Below, piece by piece: positions 11,548-23,574 of a DNA stretch of 64,000 nt. Below the pieces are notes generated by a model. It had not been told where the DNA came from. It searched no databases and saw only the letters and a program-made list of their open reading frames with translations. The position numbers and the translations under genes are program-made. The stretch spans positions 95,250,048 through 95,314,047 of the forward strand of contig OZ020599.1 in NCBI GenBank assembly GCA_963971535.1, in the 5' to 3' direction. The first letter of the stretch is position 1. Every line of letters starts with the position of its first letter. This DNA comes from Notolepis coatsorum. Its lineage: Eukaryota; Chordata; Actinopteri; Aulopiformes; Paralepididae.

Positions 11548-13934
11548 GTAACGTGCCGAACCGCCACGTGACGGGAACCTTGAAGGACAGGGGGTGTACC
11601 CCTGACCGACAGAACAATGGGGAGAGGAAAGGTTACCAGTTCACCCCTTTACGACCCCACACCCATGATACGACGTAACGACAAAAAGAGAATATGACAC
11701 AGTCATAGTCAGCTCTATGAAGCGTTTCACAGCTCCACACAGCGCATGAGCTAACCTGCTATCTGATTTTTACTAAGGAAAAACACAGAATAGAGAAGGC
11801 TCTAAGAACCCCGGTCCAACATACACATGTGCTTCTGTGGCCAGTACAACCCAGTTGTAGGTCACATGACACACACAACCCATCATCACCTACAAAAAAT
11901 GGCAAAAACACTCAACAGAGGAACGCCGTTTTTTTCACAATGAGAGAATACATCATTCTTGATTAGTATCGACCACAGGCCTTGCTAAGCACACATGACA
12001 GCAACCAAACCAATTTCCCTTTAGGAAATAAGTTTCTCCAGCAGATTTAGCACAACCTCAGCAATCAAGCTAAGAGTTACATCGTATCCCTACCACACAA
12101 AAGACACAATTAATGCACAACATGTCTGATAGGAGGTGATAAAGTCCCCAGGGAACCGGGGGGGAAAAACACAATCCTCCTATTTTACCCTCAATACGGC
12201 CAGTTAAAACAGGAAAACCTGTTAATGTGTGAACTCACTGTTCATTGTCATTACAGTCTGAGAAAGATTCTTTTACTCACTTGTCACCAAGCATAGCTTC
12301 ATAGGTTAGTTGCCTTAGTAGTGAGTACACGGTACACATAAACACCATGATGTTTCTCACACAACAACCAGATCAATACATCACGATCTGCACGGAGAAG
12401 CTAACTGCCAGTGACAAAAACAGCTCACACACAACCCGCAACGTATCCCAAATGCATTGCAACAACACACGTTTTGGGAAAAAACACCGTTATTCACAAT
12501 ACATTTAGCAAAGTAAAACCAGAAGACGTGTTATGAGGTCTGGCCAACCCCGTACCTACCCGGAACGCAGATCAGCGAAGTGCAGTCACAAGACACCGTA
12601 GAACACAGCCGTCCTGTGTTGTTCGATCCGGGCAGCGTCGCCGCTCCACCAGTCGCTACAGTCCTCTTTGTTGACGCAATCCCCGTCTAGGCTCAGGCAG
12701 GGTCGACGAACATCCCCTGTCAAGGATGACGTCGTGGTCAAGAGTGTAAAACATGTTAAAATCAAAGCACGTTCAACAGAATAGCATCAAGCTAACGGCT
12801 GCTCCAACCGTTCGGGTGCTATTGCTTCCGCTCGCGAGACGCCGATCTAACGACGCACGCGATCAGAAGCGAGCTCCCGGCGGCGCGCGAGAAGCTAAGC
12901 TACCCCGCGCCAGGCCACTGACCGGCTAACCGTAAGCTATGAACATGTAAACAATGACATAACACTCACCCAGACAGGCCGCCGTTCTGAACCCCTCCTC
13001 ACTTTTTAAGAGAAAAGAGAAAACAAGACGTCAACACCGCTTCACAACGGTGACATTACCACGTCCGGCGGAATCAGCACAGTACCAACTGGCCTGTATA
13101 GCTGACTTTGAACATGAATCTGCCGCTATCGCACATTACATGCACATATCCCCTCGTGAAGGAATACTCTCATTTGGATATGAAAGATGGGGTCTTAACA
13201 CGGTGACAGAGAGAATCCACTCGTCCAGAACACACAGGGATCACCAGTGTCAATGGTCGCGGCCCACTAGTTAAAACTATAATGGTCGCCAGACCAAGGC
13301 CTTCTGTCGCCTAGGCGGCTAAACAAAGGACCCTAGCCTGGGGCCGGTTTCCATAAACTTTGTCAAGTAGCCCCCATAGCACTAACAGACAAGTGGAGCC
13401 CGCCAGCAAACACTACTCACCCAACCTGGAACGCACCGCTCCTCACAACAGCGGCATGTCCGACAGTTCAGCTGTGGCCTGACAGGTTTCACCCCAACAA
13501 ACACAGCAAGGAACTGCAGTTGAGAAGCATGCAGCGGCGTGCTCCCAATACGAAAACCGGTGGAGGGTTTTTAGAATGATCATCATCTTCTAGACACTCC
13601 AGTACGAAGACAATATCGCCGTATTTTCTCGAAAATAGTGAGAGAGAAAATAAAGATATGATGTCAACGTATCCTTGTTTCCCAAGCTGTTCCTAATCCA
13701 ATTTCGTCCATCATGGTGTCAAGTGTGGGGATCTACCGAGGCACCTCTTCCTTGTGGTGAAAGCGAGAAGGAGGAGAGCAGGTGACCACACACCTGCTTA
13801 TGAAGGTAAGCTGATGAGGGGTGTGGTCAGACTAATACTGGTATTAGAGGTACATTTGTGGTTTATTCAGTACGCGTGCACGTACGCGAGATAGTGCAGT
13901 AGCGATGCCAAGCTAAGCCACTAACGATACAGAA

Positions 13935-14088
13935 CCCCTAACTGCTCCAGATGAGCAGGTTGGCACCTGGCACGGTTGCCTCCACCATTGTGTGAGTGTG
14001 TGTGAGTGAATGTGAGGCAAGAGTTGTAAAGCGCTTTGGATGAAAACGCTATATAAATGCAGACCATTTTTACCTTTTTCTGTGAGAT
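13935..14088 (+). repeat. tRNA-derived SINE, 3' half
   Basis: The SINE resumes with CCCCTAACTGCTCCAGATGA and ends with GTAAAGCGCTTTGGATGAAA followed by CTATATAAATGCAG, the 3' tail common to fish tRNA-SINEs. It completes the copy started at 8592. Confidence 0.75.
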
Positions 14089-14342
14089 ATACTCACAAAT
14101 CGAAGAGGGTTTAGATTATCTACATAAACAAAAGTGGACCCAGCACAGAACATGTCAGACACAACACTGGAGGAGGTGCCATCGAATTTAGCACATTGTG
14201 TCCTTTCAGAGAGGTGATTTTTAAGCCAACAGCAGCTCAGACAAACCAATATTGAGCAGCCGTAGCTTCATGCTAAGGTGGTCATTCACAAAGATCCCTA
14301 GTACAGTTTAACAGTGCTCAAGTGCTGAAGAAAGCACATAAG

Positions 14343-14795
14343 ATAATGAATGACTCCACACATGCATGTCCTTCATGTGTGTTTTGATCTGCTGCCATCA
14401 GGAAAGCGCTTTAGACAGCCTGCCTGTAAAATAAACAGAAGGAAGTTTGGTTTTGTTCCAGAGGCCATTCAACTGGTGAATGGCCACAGTACAAGGAATG
14501 GTCAGTTCACTAATATGCACCCTTCGACCCCTTGATTTGAACATTTGAACATTTTTGACGAAAGTGCACTTTATTTTGTACTAACCGAATTGATTTATTA
14601 GACTTGACAGATCAACAATATAAGGATCCTGTTCTAACAGTGTCATGTCTCTTGTGCTTTAATAGTGTCATGTATGTCTCCTGTCCCCTGCTCTGTCTTG
14701 GATGTGTATAAGTGCAGCTGTTTGCCGTATTCATGCCTTAAATTGCCCCTTGCGGGATTAATAAAGTTTTTTTAATTGAATTGAATTGAAGACCT
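14343..14795 (+). repeat. LINE 3' end with (TTGAA)n tail
   Basis: The translation near 14380-14520 has DLLPSGKRFRQPACK and FVPEAIQLVN, the C-terminal end of a CR1/L2-group ORF2. It is followed by a 3' UTR ending CCCCTTGCGGGATTAATAAAG and a (TTGAA)n tail. It is inserted in plus orientation within an older minus-strand LINE. Confidence 0.7.
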
Positions 14796-15644
14796 TGATA
14801 AAGCAAGGTCTTGATTGAAGGTTGATAAAACAATTATTTTGTGATCCAGCGGCTCAATTATATTGTTAACGACCTTTAAGGACACTGTGGTGGTACTGTG
14901 ATGCTTCCTGACGCTAGATTTATGTAATGAAAGGATAGTATTAGCGCTCAAGAACTGCTTCAGTTATCTTCCAATCTTTCAAGGACCTTTGACAAGACGG
15001 TTCAAGTTGGAAATAGGCCTATAATCATTTAGTGATTTACATTTAGTCATTTATCTGACGCTTAGTGATGTAGCCCCCCTCCCCCCCTTATAACAGAGGG
15101 AGAACCATGGGCATATTTTTTTGGATGGTATTTTCAGTTGAGAGTGAGGTTAAAGATACTCGATAAGGGTTTAGCAATACAATCAGTAGCACATTTTAAA
15201 AAGTATGGTTCCAGATCATCTGGGCTTGCAGGGTTTTTGGTGTCCACTGAAGAGAGCTCTGTGAACTTCCTCAACAAAGTGTCATAATCACGGTGAGAGC
15301 CTTCTTCACTCCTCCTCCTCCTCCCCCACATTCACGGCAGAAGCCTCCCTCACCTCACCCCTTCTCTTCTCACACCCTTATATGGGCAGCATCCGTTCCC
15401 CTGATTCACACGCTGCCAGCTCATCAATCAACACGGCTGTGACGGATCCCCTCATCAGCGAGAGGATACTTCAGCCCGCAGATCCTGTTCTACCCTCGTC
15501 GGAGTGTTAACCTAACTACCTGGGTACGACGACGAGCCCTAGCTTGCAACCCTGTCCTTGTTGTTTTACCTTGTTCTAATCCTTGTTCTCTATGTGCCCA
15601 GGACCACCGCTCCAGACTCAGTACACCTTCTACCTGGACGTCCC

Positions 15645-15945
15645 GTGCTGCACAAGGAGTGCTCCTGCTCTCGCCTATTACAACTTCACGTACCTGTTAC
15701 CCCGCGCTGCACAAGGAGTGCACCTGTTCTCACCTATTGTATATCCCCGTACCTGTCGCCCGTGCTGCACAAGGAGTGCACCAGCTCTCACCTATTGTAT
15801 ATCCCCGTACCTGTCGCCCCGTGCTGCACAAGGAGTGCACCAGCTCTCATCTATCGTACATCCCTGTACCTGTTGTCCCGTGCTGCACAAGGAGTGCTCC
15901 TGCCCTTGCCTTTACACATCCTTCTACCTATTGCACATTCCTGTA
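15645..15945. repeat. About 60-bp minisatellite, five copies
   Basis: The unit starts GTGCTGCACAAGGAGTGC and ends near CCCGTACCTGTCGCCC. Five imperfect copies stay open in several frames, which creates spurious Cys/Pro-rich frames of 105-136 residues. Confidence 0.85.
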
Positions 15946-16485
15946 TTTTCCTGTAAACTGTCTGCTTGGGGAATAATATTAAGACCACCCTAAAACGCTC
16001 CATTCTCTCTCCTCCTGTGTTCTGCTATTGGGCTCCGCCAAACCCCATCCTAACACAAAGAAGGGAATAAAATAAAAAGGATGACCATCAAAAATACAAG
16101 CATGTCTGGAGGATATTGTCTGGAGGCAATGTCTGGAGGCAATGACTGGTTAAACAGGGAACCGGACACAATGAAACATTCCAGCATAGCATAGAACGTG
16201 GTCTCCTTAACAACGCAATGAGGCAGTTCATTGGGAATATCAGTGGCTGAAATAGATTTGATAGCTTTCAAGAATTTCCTGGGATTATTCAAATTGTCAG
16301 TGGTTGCGGACAGATAACATTCAGACTTGGCTTGTGAAGTGAAGCAGTCGTGTACTTGCCTAAAACGGAGCCAATCAGCCTCAGTCCCTGTTTAGCCTTT
16401 GCCAAAGCTACATTTCTTGGAGTAACTTAGCCAGGTCAGGGGAAACCAAGCGATGCCTCGTCCCATATAGCTTAACTTAAGTTTA

Positions 16486-16905
16486 TTATTTGTCTTTATT
16501 GTTTACTGAACTCGGCAGAATCTGCACCTGGCTCGCTGATATCAAACTATCATTACACCTGAGTAAAACAGAGTCCATTCTCTTTGGATCAAATAGAGCA
16601 GGGCCAACGGCTTCTCTGTTACAGTGGGTGACAATATTCTCACAAGGAAAGATGAAATTACATACCTGGCTCCATCCTAGAGGTAAATCTATGTGACAAA
16701 ATGGCAACCAATGTAATAAAAAAAGTCAACCAACGAACAACTAACAGGAGCACTCATTCAAGAGTACTACGACTATGCTTGCACCTCATGGTACCAAAGC
16801 ACCTCAAAGGCACTAGAAACAAGACTACAAACATCACAAAACAAACTGGTCAGACTACTGCTTGACCTTACTCCTAAAACCCACTTCACCCCTGCCCATT
16901 TTATT
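16486..16905 (+). pseudogene. LINE RT fragment
   Basis: The translation contains WLADIKLSLHLSKTESILFG, the segment just downstream of the YADD box in CR1-group RTs. About 16760-16870 then reads as a thumb-like region (YYDYACTSWYQ, then KLVRLLLDL). Stops break it; it is a relic. Confidence 0.65.
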
Positions 16906-16912
16906 TAAAAAA

Positions 16913-17262
16913 AATTGTATTATCTTTTTCCCCCTCCTTCTTTTTCCGATTTTTCTCTCATCCCACTGTTAGTCGTTATGCCAATTCCCAACCCCCTTCC
17001 TAGTTGTTGCGCACTTTCCCCTACTGTTGGTCCGAGAGGCCGGAGACTGTCACATGCTTTCCTCCGACGCATGTGCAGCCAGCCTGGCCGCGCAGATTCT
17101 CACCGAGAGAGTGTAATGTGTGGAAGGTCACACTACCTCTCTCCAGATCCTACCCTTGCTGAGCAGGCGCCCCGACCGAACTGTAGGGGTCGCTGTCCAC
17201 AACGCCCAGGACCCACCCATGGCTCCCCTCCCCCTAACTCAGCCAAACGAGTTAGTATAGCG
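16913..17262 (-). repeat. Old relative of the 481-bp SINE
   Basis: It shares the segment around CTGTAGGGGTCGCTGTCCAC and the following ACAACGCCC block with the two young SINEs at 40522 and 63046, but it is strongly diverged and has no clear target-site duplication. Orientation is inferred from those copies. Confidence 0.6.
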
Positions 17263-18594
17263 ACCTCTCCTCTCACTACCTCTCACCTTACACAACTCCG
17301 ACCTCACCTCTGCTCCACTTACTCCTTACTAACCTAGTGCCTTTGTAGTGTGTGTGTCTGGGGTGTGTGCACGTGAGATGTGGGTGACCTAATGATGCGC
17401 AGGTGTGTTCTATCAGTACTAATCAGCTACCTAATTATCTCCCCTCCTTCACATATCCATGAGAGGGGGGGTCAGATCTGCCACAATATATATTTATTAT
17501 TATAATTAAAAGAAAATTGCATTCGGGGGGGTAGTCGACTACCAGTCGACTATCTGCAAATTTTGGCCAATCAAAGCCGACTATACAAATCCTTAGTCGG
17601 GGACAGGCCTACTATGTACCTATCCTACCTGTACACCCCCCCCCCCCTCCCCCCAGGCCCATGCTGCTATGACACTTGAATTTCCCCAAGGGGATTAATA
17701 AAGGAACACTTGACTTGATGAAAAACCTTGTTCAGAAAAGTGCTTCCCATCTTGCTTGGACTTGCATTTCTAATATCAGCAATTAGCCTAGCGATCACTA
17801 ACATAATTTGCAAAAGCACCAGTCTCAAAGTACTTGTTGGGGGCCCAATTCAATTAAGGACGATTCTCTCCAGGTATTTGGGGTCAGGGTGTGTGTGGGG
17901 CAGCCGATAATTAGGGTAAGACTTAGTGAGTCGCAGAGATCCTTTAGAAAGCATCAGATGTAGGCTTTAGCCCATCCCAGTTTAGGTCCCCTGTCAGAAT
18001 GATCTTGCTGCACTGCATAAATGCGACAGTTACATCAGCAATAGCTACAGGCAATTCTATGTGTCATCTTACTACGCGTCTATATTTAATCTGATAGCAA
18101 CAACGTGATCCCCACAGTGGCGTGGCGGCACACGTGTCTAAGTGGAAAATGTTGATGTCAACACAAACAAAATTAATGTCAACGATGGTCACTGGAATGT
18201 TTCCAATTTAGCTCCGGTCTGTGTGTGATGGTGGTACGGTACGTGCAGGTGTAGCGTGATCCCCCCACTTCACTCTGCTACACAGGCAGGGCCGCCTGGG
18301 AGAAATGCGAGGCCCTGTGCGAGATTTAAACGCGAGGCCCCCCCCCCCCCCCCCTAAAGGTAGAAAAAATTTATAAAAATTCATATAAAAATAGCTTTTA
18401 TTTTTATTTATTTTTCATACAGTCAACATATTCTTAAATAATAGCGCTGCCCGAGGCTGGGCATGATACAGTCAACATATAGCAAGAGAGAGAGAGAGCG
18501 AGAGATATACAATATACACTGCACAGACCCGGCAATGCCCCTGACCAGAGGAGAGAGAAATATAATATAGTTAGTAAAAGCACTATATAAGCTC

Positions 18595-18988
18595 AGAACA
18601 CAGCTCAGAACACAACACAGCTTAGAACACAGCTCAGAACACAGAACACATCTCAGAACACAGCACAGAACACAGCTCAGAACACAGAACACAGCTCAGA
18701 ACACATCTCAGAACACAGCTCAGAACACAGAACACATGCAGAACACAGCACAGAACACAGCTCAGCACACAGCTCAGAACACAGCTCAGAACACAGGACA
18801 CCTCAGAACACAGAACACATGCAGAACACAGCACAGAACACAGCTTAGCACACAGCTCAGAACACAGCTCAGAACACATCTCAGAACACAGCTCAGAACA
18901 CAGAACACATGCAGAACACAGCACAGAACACAGCTCAGCACACAGCTCAGAACACAGCTCAGAATACAGGACACCTCAGAACACAGCT
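18595..18988. repeat. CAGAACACAGCT-type minisatellite
   Basis: About 390 bp of 10-12 bp units of the type CAGAACACAGCT, with higher-order blocks that include ACACATG. The Cys/Leu-rich open frames on either strand are by-products of the repeat. Confidence 0.9.
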
Positions 18989-19076
18989 TCATCTAACGAG
19001 GCGTCGCAAGGTTTAACTGAGGCTAACGTTAACATGATGGCACACACACAGTGGCACACCCTCCACCAGAGCAAGG

Positions 19077-19080
<4 letters not shown>

Positions 19081-19118
<38 letters not shown>
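19081..19118. repeat. (AG)n microsatellite
   Basis: About 19 AG dinucleotides. Confidence 0.95.
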
Positions 19119-19120
<2 letters not shown>

Positions 19121-19149
19121 ATTGGAAAGAAAAAACCCAAAACCAGAGC

Positions 19150-19610
19150 AAATTGAAATGCTATTTGGCCCTAAACAGAGAGTACACAGTGGCAGCATAC
19201 CTGAGCACTGTGACTGACCCAATACTAAGAAGATCCTTGACTAGGTACAGACTCAGCGAGCACAGCCTATAGCCATCGAGAAAGGCTGCCATAGGCAGAC
19301 CTGGCTCCCAAGCGAAGACAGACTATGCATTTACATTTACATTTACATTTAGTCATTTAGCTGACGCTTTTATCCAAAGCGACTTACAAGTTCTGTACGA
19401 CAAGACAGCAAGAAGGGTACAGTTCTGCACCCACTGCACACAAGATGAGGTGGAAACCGAGCTCCACTTCTTAACAACCTGCCCACTATACCAATACATA
19501 TACTTCCCACAAATTGCAAACACCCAAAGAGACTTTGAAAATATGGACAATAACTCAAAACTCCCATACCTACTGGGAGAAATACAAGAATGTGAAATAA
19601 AGCCCATTTG
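19150..19610 (+). pseudogene. LINE C-terminal fragment split by an L2 tail
   Basis: The part after 19425 translates to a Cys/His knuckle region, CTHCTQDEVETELHFLTTCP, typical of LINE ORF2 C-termini. The matching upstream part (19150-19325) is separated from it by an inserted L2 tail (about 19326-19430). Confidence 0.6.
19326..19430 (+). repeat. L2 LINE 3' tail fragment
   Basis: (ATTTAC)n followed by ATTTAGTCATTTAGCTGACG and the CGACTTACAAGTTCTGTACG block, as in the L2 tail at 4923. Confidence 0.8.
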
Positions 19611-19615
19611 AATTT

Positions 19616-19618
<3 letters not shown>

Positions 19619-19709
<91 letters not shown>
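19619..19709. repeat. (AG)n microsatellite
   Basis: About 45 AG repeats at the 3' edge of the LINE fragment. Confidence 0.97.
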
Positions 19710-19713
<4 letters not shown>

Positions 19714-19860
19714 AGATCTCCATCTCAGAGAGAGAGATCTCAACTCACCCTAACGCAGATGAAAAGTACCAGTCCCATCCATGATATTGTCCCCCCGTTG
19801 GGATGAACATGGGAGTCCTAGTTTATCTGCCACACGTTAGCACTCGATAACGTAGCAATT

Positions 19861-19962
19861 AGCAATTAGCTAAAGGCAGGGACAGGTAACTAGCGTTAGC
19901 TAACGCTAGCTAGCTAGCGTTAGCTAACGCTAGTTACCTGTCCCTGCCTTTAGCTAATTGCT
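19861..19962. repeat. Perfect 102-bp palindrome
   Basis: Positions 19861-19911 and 19912-19962 are exact reverse complements with no spacer. The centre is a GCTAGC-rich core. It could extrude as a cruciform. It lies inside the hAT-like element. Confidence 0.95.
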
Positions 19963-20396
19963 ACTAGCCAACATAGCTATAGCCTGACTGAAGGTTCTAA
20001 CATGCAACAACTTTCATCTTCAGTCCATCGGCCGAACGTCCTCTTCGTCTTGGCATAACCTAATCATACTTGGTATTGATAACAAGCTTATGGCACACGG
20101 TGTTATTTCTTCTGCTGCGATGCTGCTTTTCAAAAGACATCCACTCGCTCCTGTGGATAGCGCTGAATAGACCCTGTACCTGGCTGTAGCCCCTTCCCTC
20201 GTGGATCCGGTCTTCTTCACATCTCTCTACCGACTACCAGACCGACGCCAACCAGCTCTCGGCTCCCCCTAGTGTTAGTCCTCCAACGATGCTTTGGACA
20301 AAAGTAATTGAATGAAACCAATAGTATATGCGAGGCCCCCCTTCCCGCGAGGCCCTGTGCGACCGCACTGCTCGCACACCCCCTGAGGCGGCCCTG

Positions 20397-21406
20397 CGTG
20401 CAGGGCCCAAATTCTTTACTTTGGCGCTTCACCCAAAAAGCAGTGCTGATTTATTATGTATAATTATTATGCATCTCACACACATCCAAAAACTCCAAAC
20501 TGTTTTGCACACATTAATTTACTTTGACAGAGAGTTCATATGTCCTCCAGTGATGTCCTGGGAGGACACAGAGTCCTTGTGTTGATTACGGCTTCATGGA
20601 ATGATGCAGAGGTAAACAATAGCTTTCCAGAGGAATATTTTCATCTACATCATTTCATTGAGCTGTAGTTAACTCAACATCATGTCCTTGCAGTGTGAAG
20701 ATTTTTTAATCAATATTAAATAAAGGTTGAATGAATAAAACATTGCTTAAATACTAAATAAAGCTAAAAGGGATGATGATCCTGCTAGCTAAGTTTGCCC
20801 TGGTAGCAGTCAGCTAATCATCGATTGCACATCTTGTATATGCAAAACCTTTCAAACTAAGGTGTTATACTGTGAATACTTGTACTTGTAAATGTTTGAA
20901 ATACAGTGAAGTAAAAGTATGAAGTATTTAAAAATGGAAATACTCAAGTACAGTACAAATAGCTCAAATCTGTTGGATTACTTTAGTACAGTAACCGTAC
21001 AGTAACATAGTTAACTTGGACCCCTGGTAGCTCCTAAGACCGATCTTCACTGCCGTGAAAACATTCAAACCTACTTTAGATATAAACTAACTTGAAATTA
21101 CCTGACAACAAGTTTCATGGGAGAGCGTGGTGGAGCCTGTACTGGTCAGGTCATTGCTCCAGTCCCTACTCAAGTGTTGCAATGGTTTTAGCCAGCGCCC
21201 CCCCCCCCCCCCACCCTACCTACTAACCCGTCGCCCCATGTCCAGCTGAACGTGTTTGGCCTTGAGACATGGTATTTGGCCAAGCCTGAACCCCCGAATT
21301 AGACCTGAACAACAAACAAGCTGGCGAGTGGCAAGTGCTGCAGTGGTAACTAAATAAACAGGGAACCTTATCTTTAATGTGGAAAAAAAAGAGCAAACAG
21401 TTTCTG

Positions 21407-21464
<58 letters not shown>

Positions 21465-21959
21465 AAGTTTACAAAAGATCATTCACATGGAGATCATTCT
21501 CATACTGTATCTTTTCATGGAGATATACGGCATCTTATTTGCTTAGACAGTATTAAATAATGTTCTCTTTGTTAAACACACGGTTTAGACGCCTGGCCCT
21601 CTGGAGAACCTGTGCTTGTCTGCTCCGCCCCCTGGTGGCTGCTTTGCTACCATCAGTTCAGCTTCTCTGTTCTACTGTTCTTTACCTCTGCTGCTCTCTT
21701 GTGGACTGAGGCTTGTAGTCCTGAGTTGATGGGACTATAATATACCATAGTTGGTTGTTGGGAAACAGCGTGGACCCAAATATATTCCCTGTTGCAATAT
21801 CTTCTAATCAATTGCTCATTCAATAGCTGTCTGTTCTAGACTGTTAAGTTTGTTTTTGTTGTCAAGTTAAAACTGTCTGTATAGGGCCAGTTTCAAAGAC
21901 ATGAATCATTAAGCCTATAGGCTAGAGAAAAAAACTAGATCTCCACGTTTAGTAGATTT
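20397..21959. other. No gene seen
   Basis: AT-rich unique-looking DNA. It has a C-run at about 21198-21212 and a (TG)n microsatellite at about 21413-21462. Frames are short and lack domains. Confidence 0.5.
21413..21462. repeat. (TG)n microsatellite
   Basis: About 25 TG dinucleotides. Confidence 0.95.
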
Positions 21960-23460
21960 TGATTTGATTTTATTTTATTAGGGATCCCCATCTTCCTGGG
22001 GTCCACACAAAAAAAAACACAAAAACAATCACTATTGCAAAAAACAAAATTATTAAAAGTCAGTACACACAATGCATAATGAACCTACTGTAACAATTAA
22101 TATAGCTAAAATTACATTAGTGTAAAACAAAAACAAAAAATTACTTTACAGTGTTAAAAACAATTTAAAAACAATTTAAGATTCTTTTTAAAAGTGAATC
22201 TACTGTAAATGCAGCAGAGGTTCCGAGGCAGGCCATTCCACAGAGTTAATGCTCTAAAAATAAAAGATCTCCCCAGAGCGCTGGTTCTAGGACCTGGCAA
22301 TTCAAGCTGCCCACTACTGGAACCTCTTGTGTAATGCTCGTGCACAGTATTACTAAAAACAAGCTGATTATGTATAAAAACAGGAGTCTTACTGCTCATG
22401 ACCAACTTGAACAGCACAAGTATATTAAAAGACAATCTATTTTCAACGTTAAGCCAAGAGAGGCGGGCATGCATACGGCTCACATTAGACCTTAGTGAGC
22501 AGCCCAGTACCAACCGTGCTGCCCTGTTCTGGACCACCTGGAGCTTCCTGAGGTCACCACTGGCAGCAGATGACCACATCGCAGAGCAATAGTCAAGATG
22601 ACATAAAACTAAACTTTGCACTATCTGACATAAAAGGGGACGGGCAACAAAAGAAGCACATTTCCTGGAAATACCAATTGCTCTTCCCATTTTTAAAACA
22701 ATATAATTAATATGCTGAGACCAAGACAGAGTGCAATCCAGCATCACTCCAAGGAGTTTAGTACTTTCAACTTGTTGAACTTAAATTAAGCTTTGGATTT
22801 GTAGATAACCTGTGCCTTGTTCCCAGCACAATACATTTAGTCTTGAGATATTAAGGACATGTCTATTACATACTACCCAGTCATGCACAACTTTAAGTTC
22901 TCTACTCAAAACTTCATTAAGTACATTGCATGATGGTGCCGCATAATACAATGTTGAATCATCTGCATAAAGAACTGTTGTAGCACATTTGGTAGCCCAA
23001 GATAAGTCATTCGTAAATACAGAGAAGAGCAAAGGTCCTAGGCAACCTCCTTGCGGCACGCCACACTCTAGACCTCTGCTACTGGACAGGCTGCCATTTA
23101 GATACACCTTCTGTGATCTAGAGGACAAATAACTTAGTATCCACTTTAAAGCAGAAGAGTTAAAACCATAACATTTAAGTTTATCAACCAGTAGAGAATG
23201 GTCCAGCACATCAAATGCAGCACTAAAATCTAACAGCACAGCTCCCACCAACATAGAGTTATCTATAGCTTTAAGCCAGTCATCAGTCATCTGTATCAAG
23301 GCAGTAGAAGTAGAGTGACCAGCTCTATAGGCATGTTGAGAATCTGTTGCAAGCTTGTTTGAAACAAAATACTCTTGAATTTGTGAATGCACCAACTTTT
23401 CCATGATTTTGCTCAAGACAGGTAAAATACTTATTATAGGTCTAGAATTTCCCTCATTAA
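21960..23460 (-). pseudogene. Rex1/CR1-group LINE, RT and 3' end, minus strand
   Basis: Two open frames carry RT blocks. The first (23416-22781) has KIMEKLVHSQIQEYF, HAYRAGHSTSTALI, palm motif A as LLDFSAAFDVLDHSLL, CGVPQGGCLGPLLFS and the catalytic VLYADDSTLYY. The second (22747-22154) continues with thumb and C-terminal sequence (ARLVLGCSLRSNV, then LTLWNGLPRN). A frame break at about 22750-22800 separates them. The 3' end near 21960 has ATTAGGGATCCCCATC. 5' truncated; Rex1 is my best guess, with L2/CR1 relatives possible. Confidence 0.8.
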
Positions 23461-23574
23461 AAGCAGCTTTGGTATCCTTATTTAAAGGAAAAACCTTAGC
23501 CTCTTAGCCTCGAGTCCAGGATTGGGTTTAATCCATGTCTATCACAATCTAATAAAAACAGGGGATGCCGTATA

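Larger units (their letters stand above)
9003..13934. mobile_element. About 4.9 kb composite inverted-repeat element carrying 5S-derived segments
   Basis: Its ends are a perfect 41-bp inverted repeat (9003-9043 and 13894-13934). The right end also contains an inverted copy of the body of the adjacent MITE. Together with that MITE (8712-9002) it interrupts a SINE, which shows that the unit moved or arose as a block. The interior is GC-richer than its surroundings, holds two 5S rRNA-derived segments (about 9530 and 10295) and a long C-run (about 11524-11547), and has no frame with recognisable transposase motifs. Frames of up to 213 residues (9703-10344) are low-quality and overlap the 5S-like DNA. 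The superfamily is unknown to me. Confidence 0.7.
14150..18290 (-). pseudogene. Mosaic minus-strand LINE relic (endonuclease to RT), broken by insertions
   Basis: Pieces of one LINE can be followed in order on the minus strand. An endonuclease-like part at about 18130-17745 contains IILTGDLNWD and a stretch ending NYVSDR. A linker at about 16450-16050 contains NPRKFLKAIKSIS. An RT part at about 15331-14880 contains LEPYFLKCATDCIAKPLSS and a HST block, and a last part at 14340-14150 resembles the segment after motif A. The gaps are filled by a LINE 3' end (14343-14795), a minisatellite (15645-15945), another LINE fragment and a SINE (16486-17262). That all pieces come from a single copy is inferred from order and orientation. 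The type is CR1/L2-group, clade not resolved. Confidence 0.55.
18287..20396. mobile_element. hAT-like nonautonomous element, 2.1 kb, heavily invaded
   Basis: The termini are inverted CAGGGCCGCCT (18287) and AGGCGGCCCTG (ending 20396), with related subterminal GCGAGGCCCTGTGCGA blocks on both sides, as in hAT MITEs. The candidate 8-bp duplications (18279-18286 and 20397-20404) differ at four positions, all transitions, so the target-site duplication is doubtful. Inside are a minisatellite, AG microsatellites, a LINE fragment, an L2 tail and a perfect palindrome. No transposase frame is present. Confidence 0.65.

Noticed and set aside
15558-15993. Three overlapping Cys/Pro-rich frames of 105-136 residues
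   Set aside because: A 60-bp minisatellite; the frames differ only by phase and have no start or splice support.
18423-18996. Cys-Val-Leu and Thr-Gln-rich frames
   Set aside because: Product of the CAGAACACAG minisatellite in all frames.
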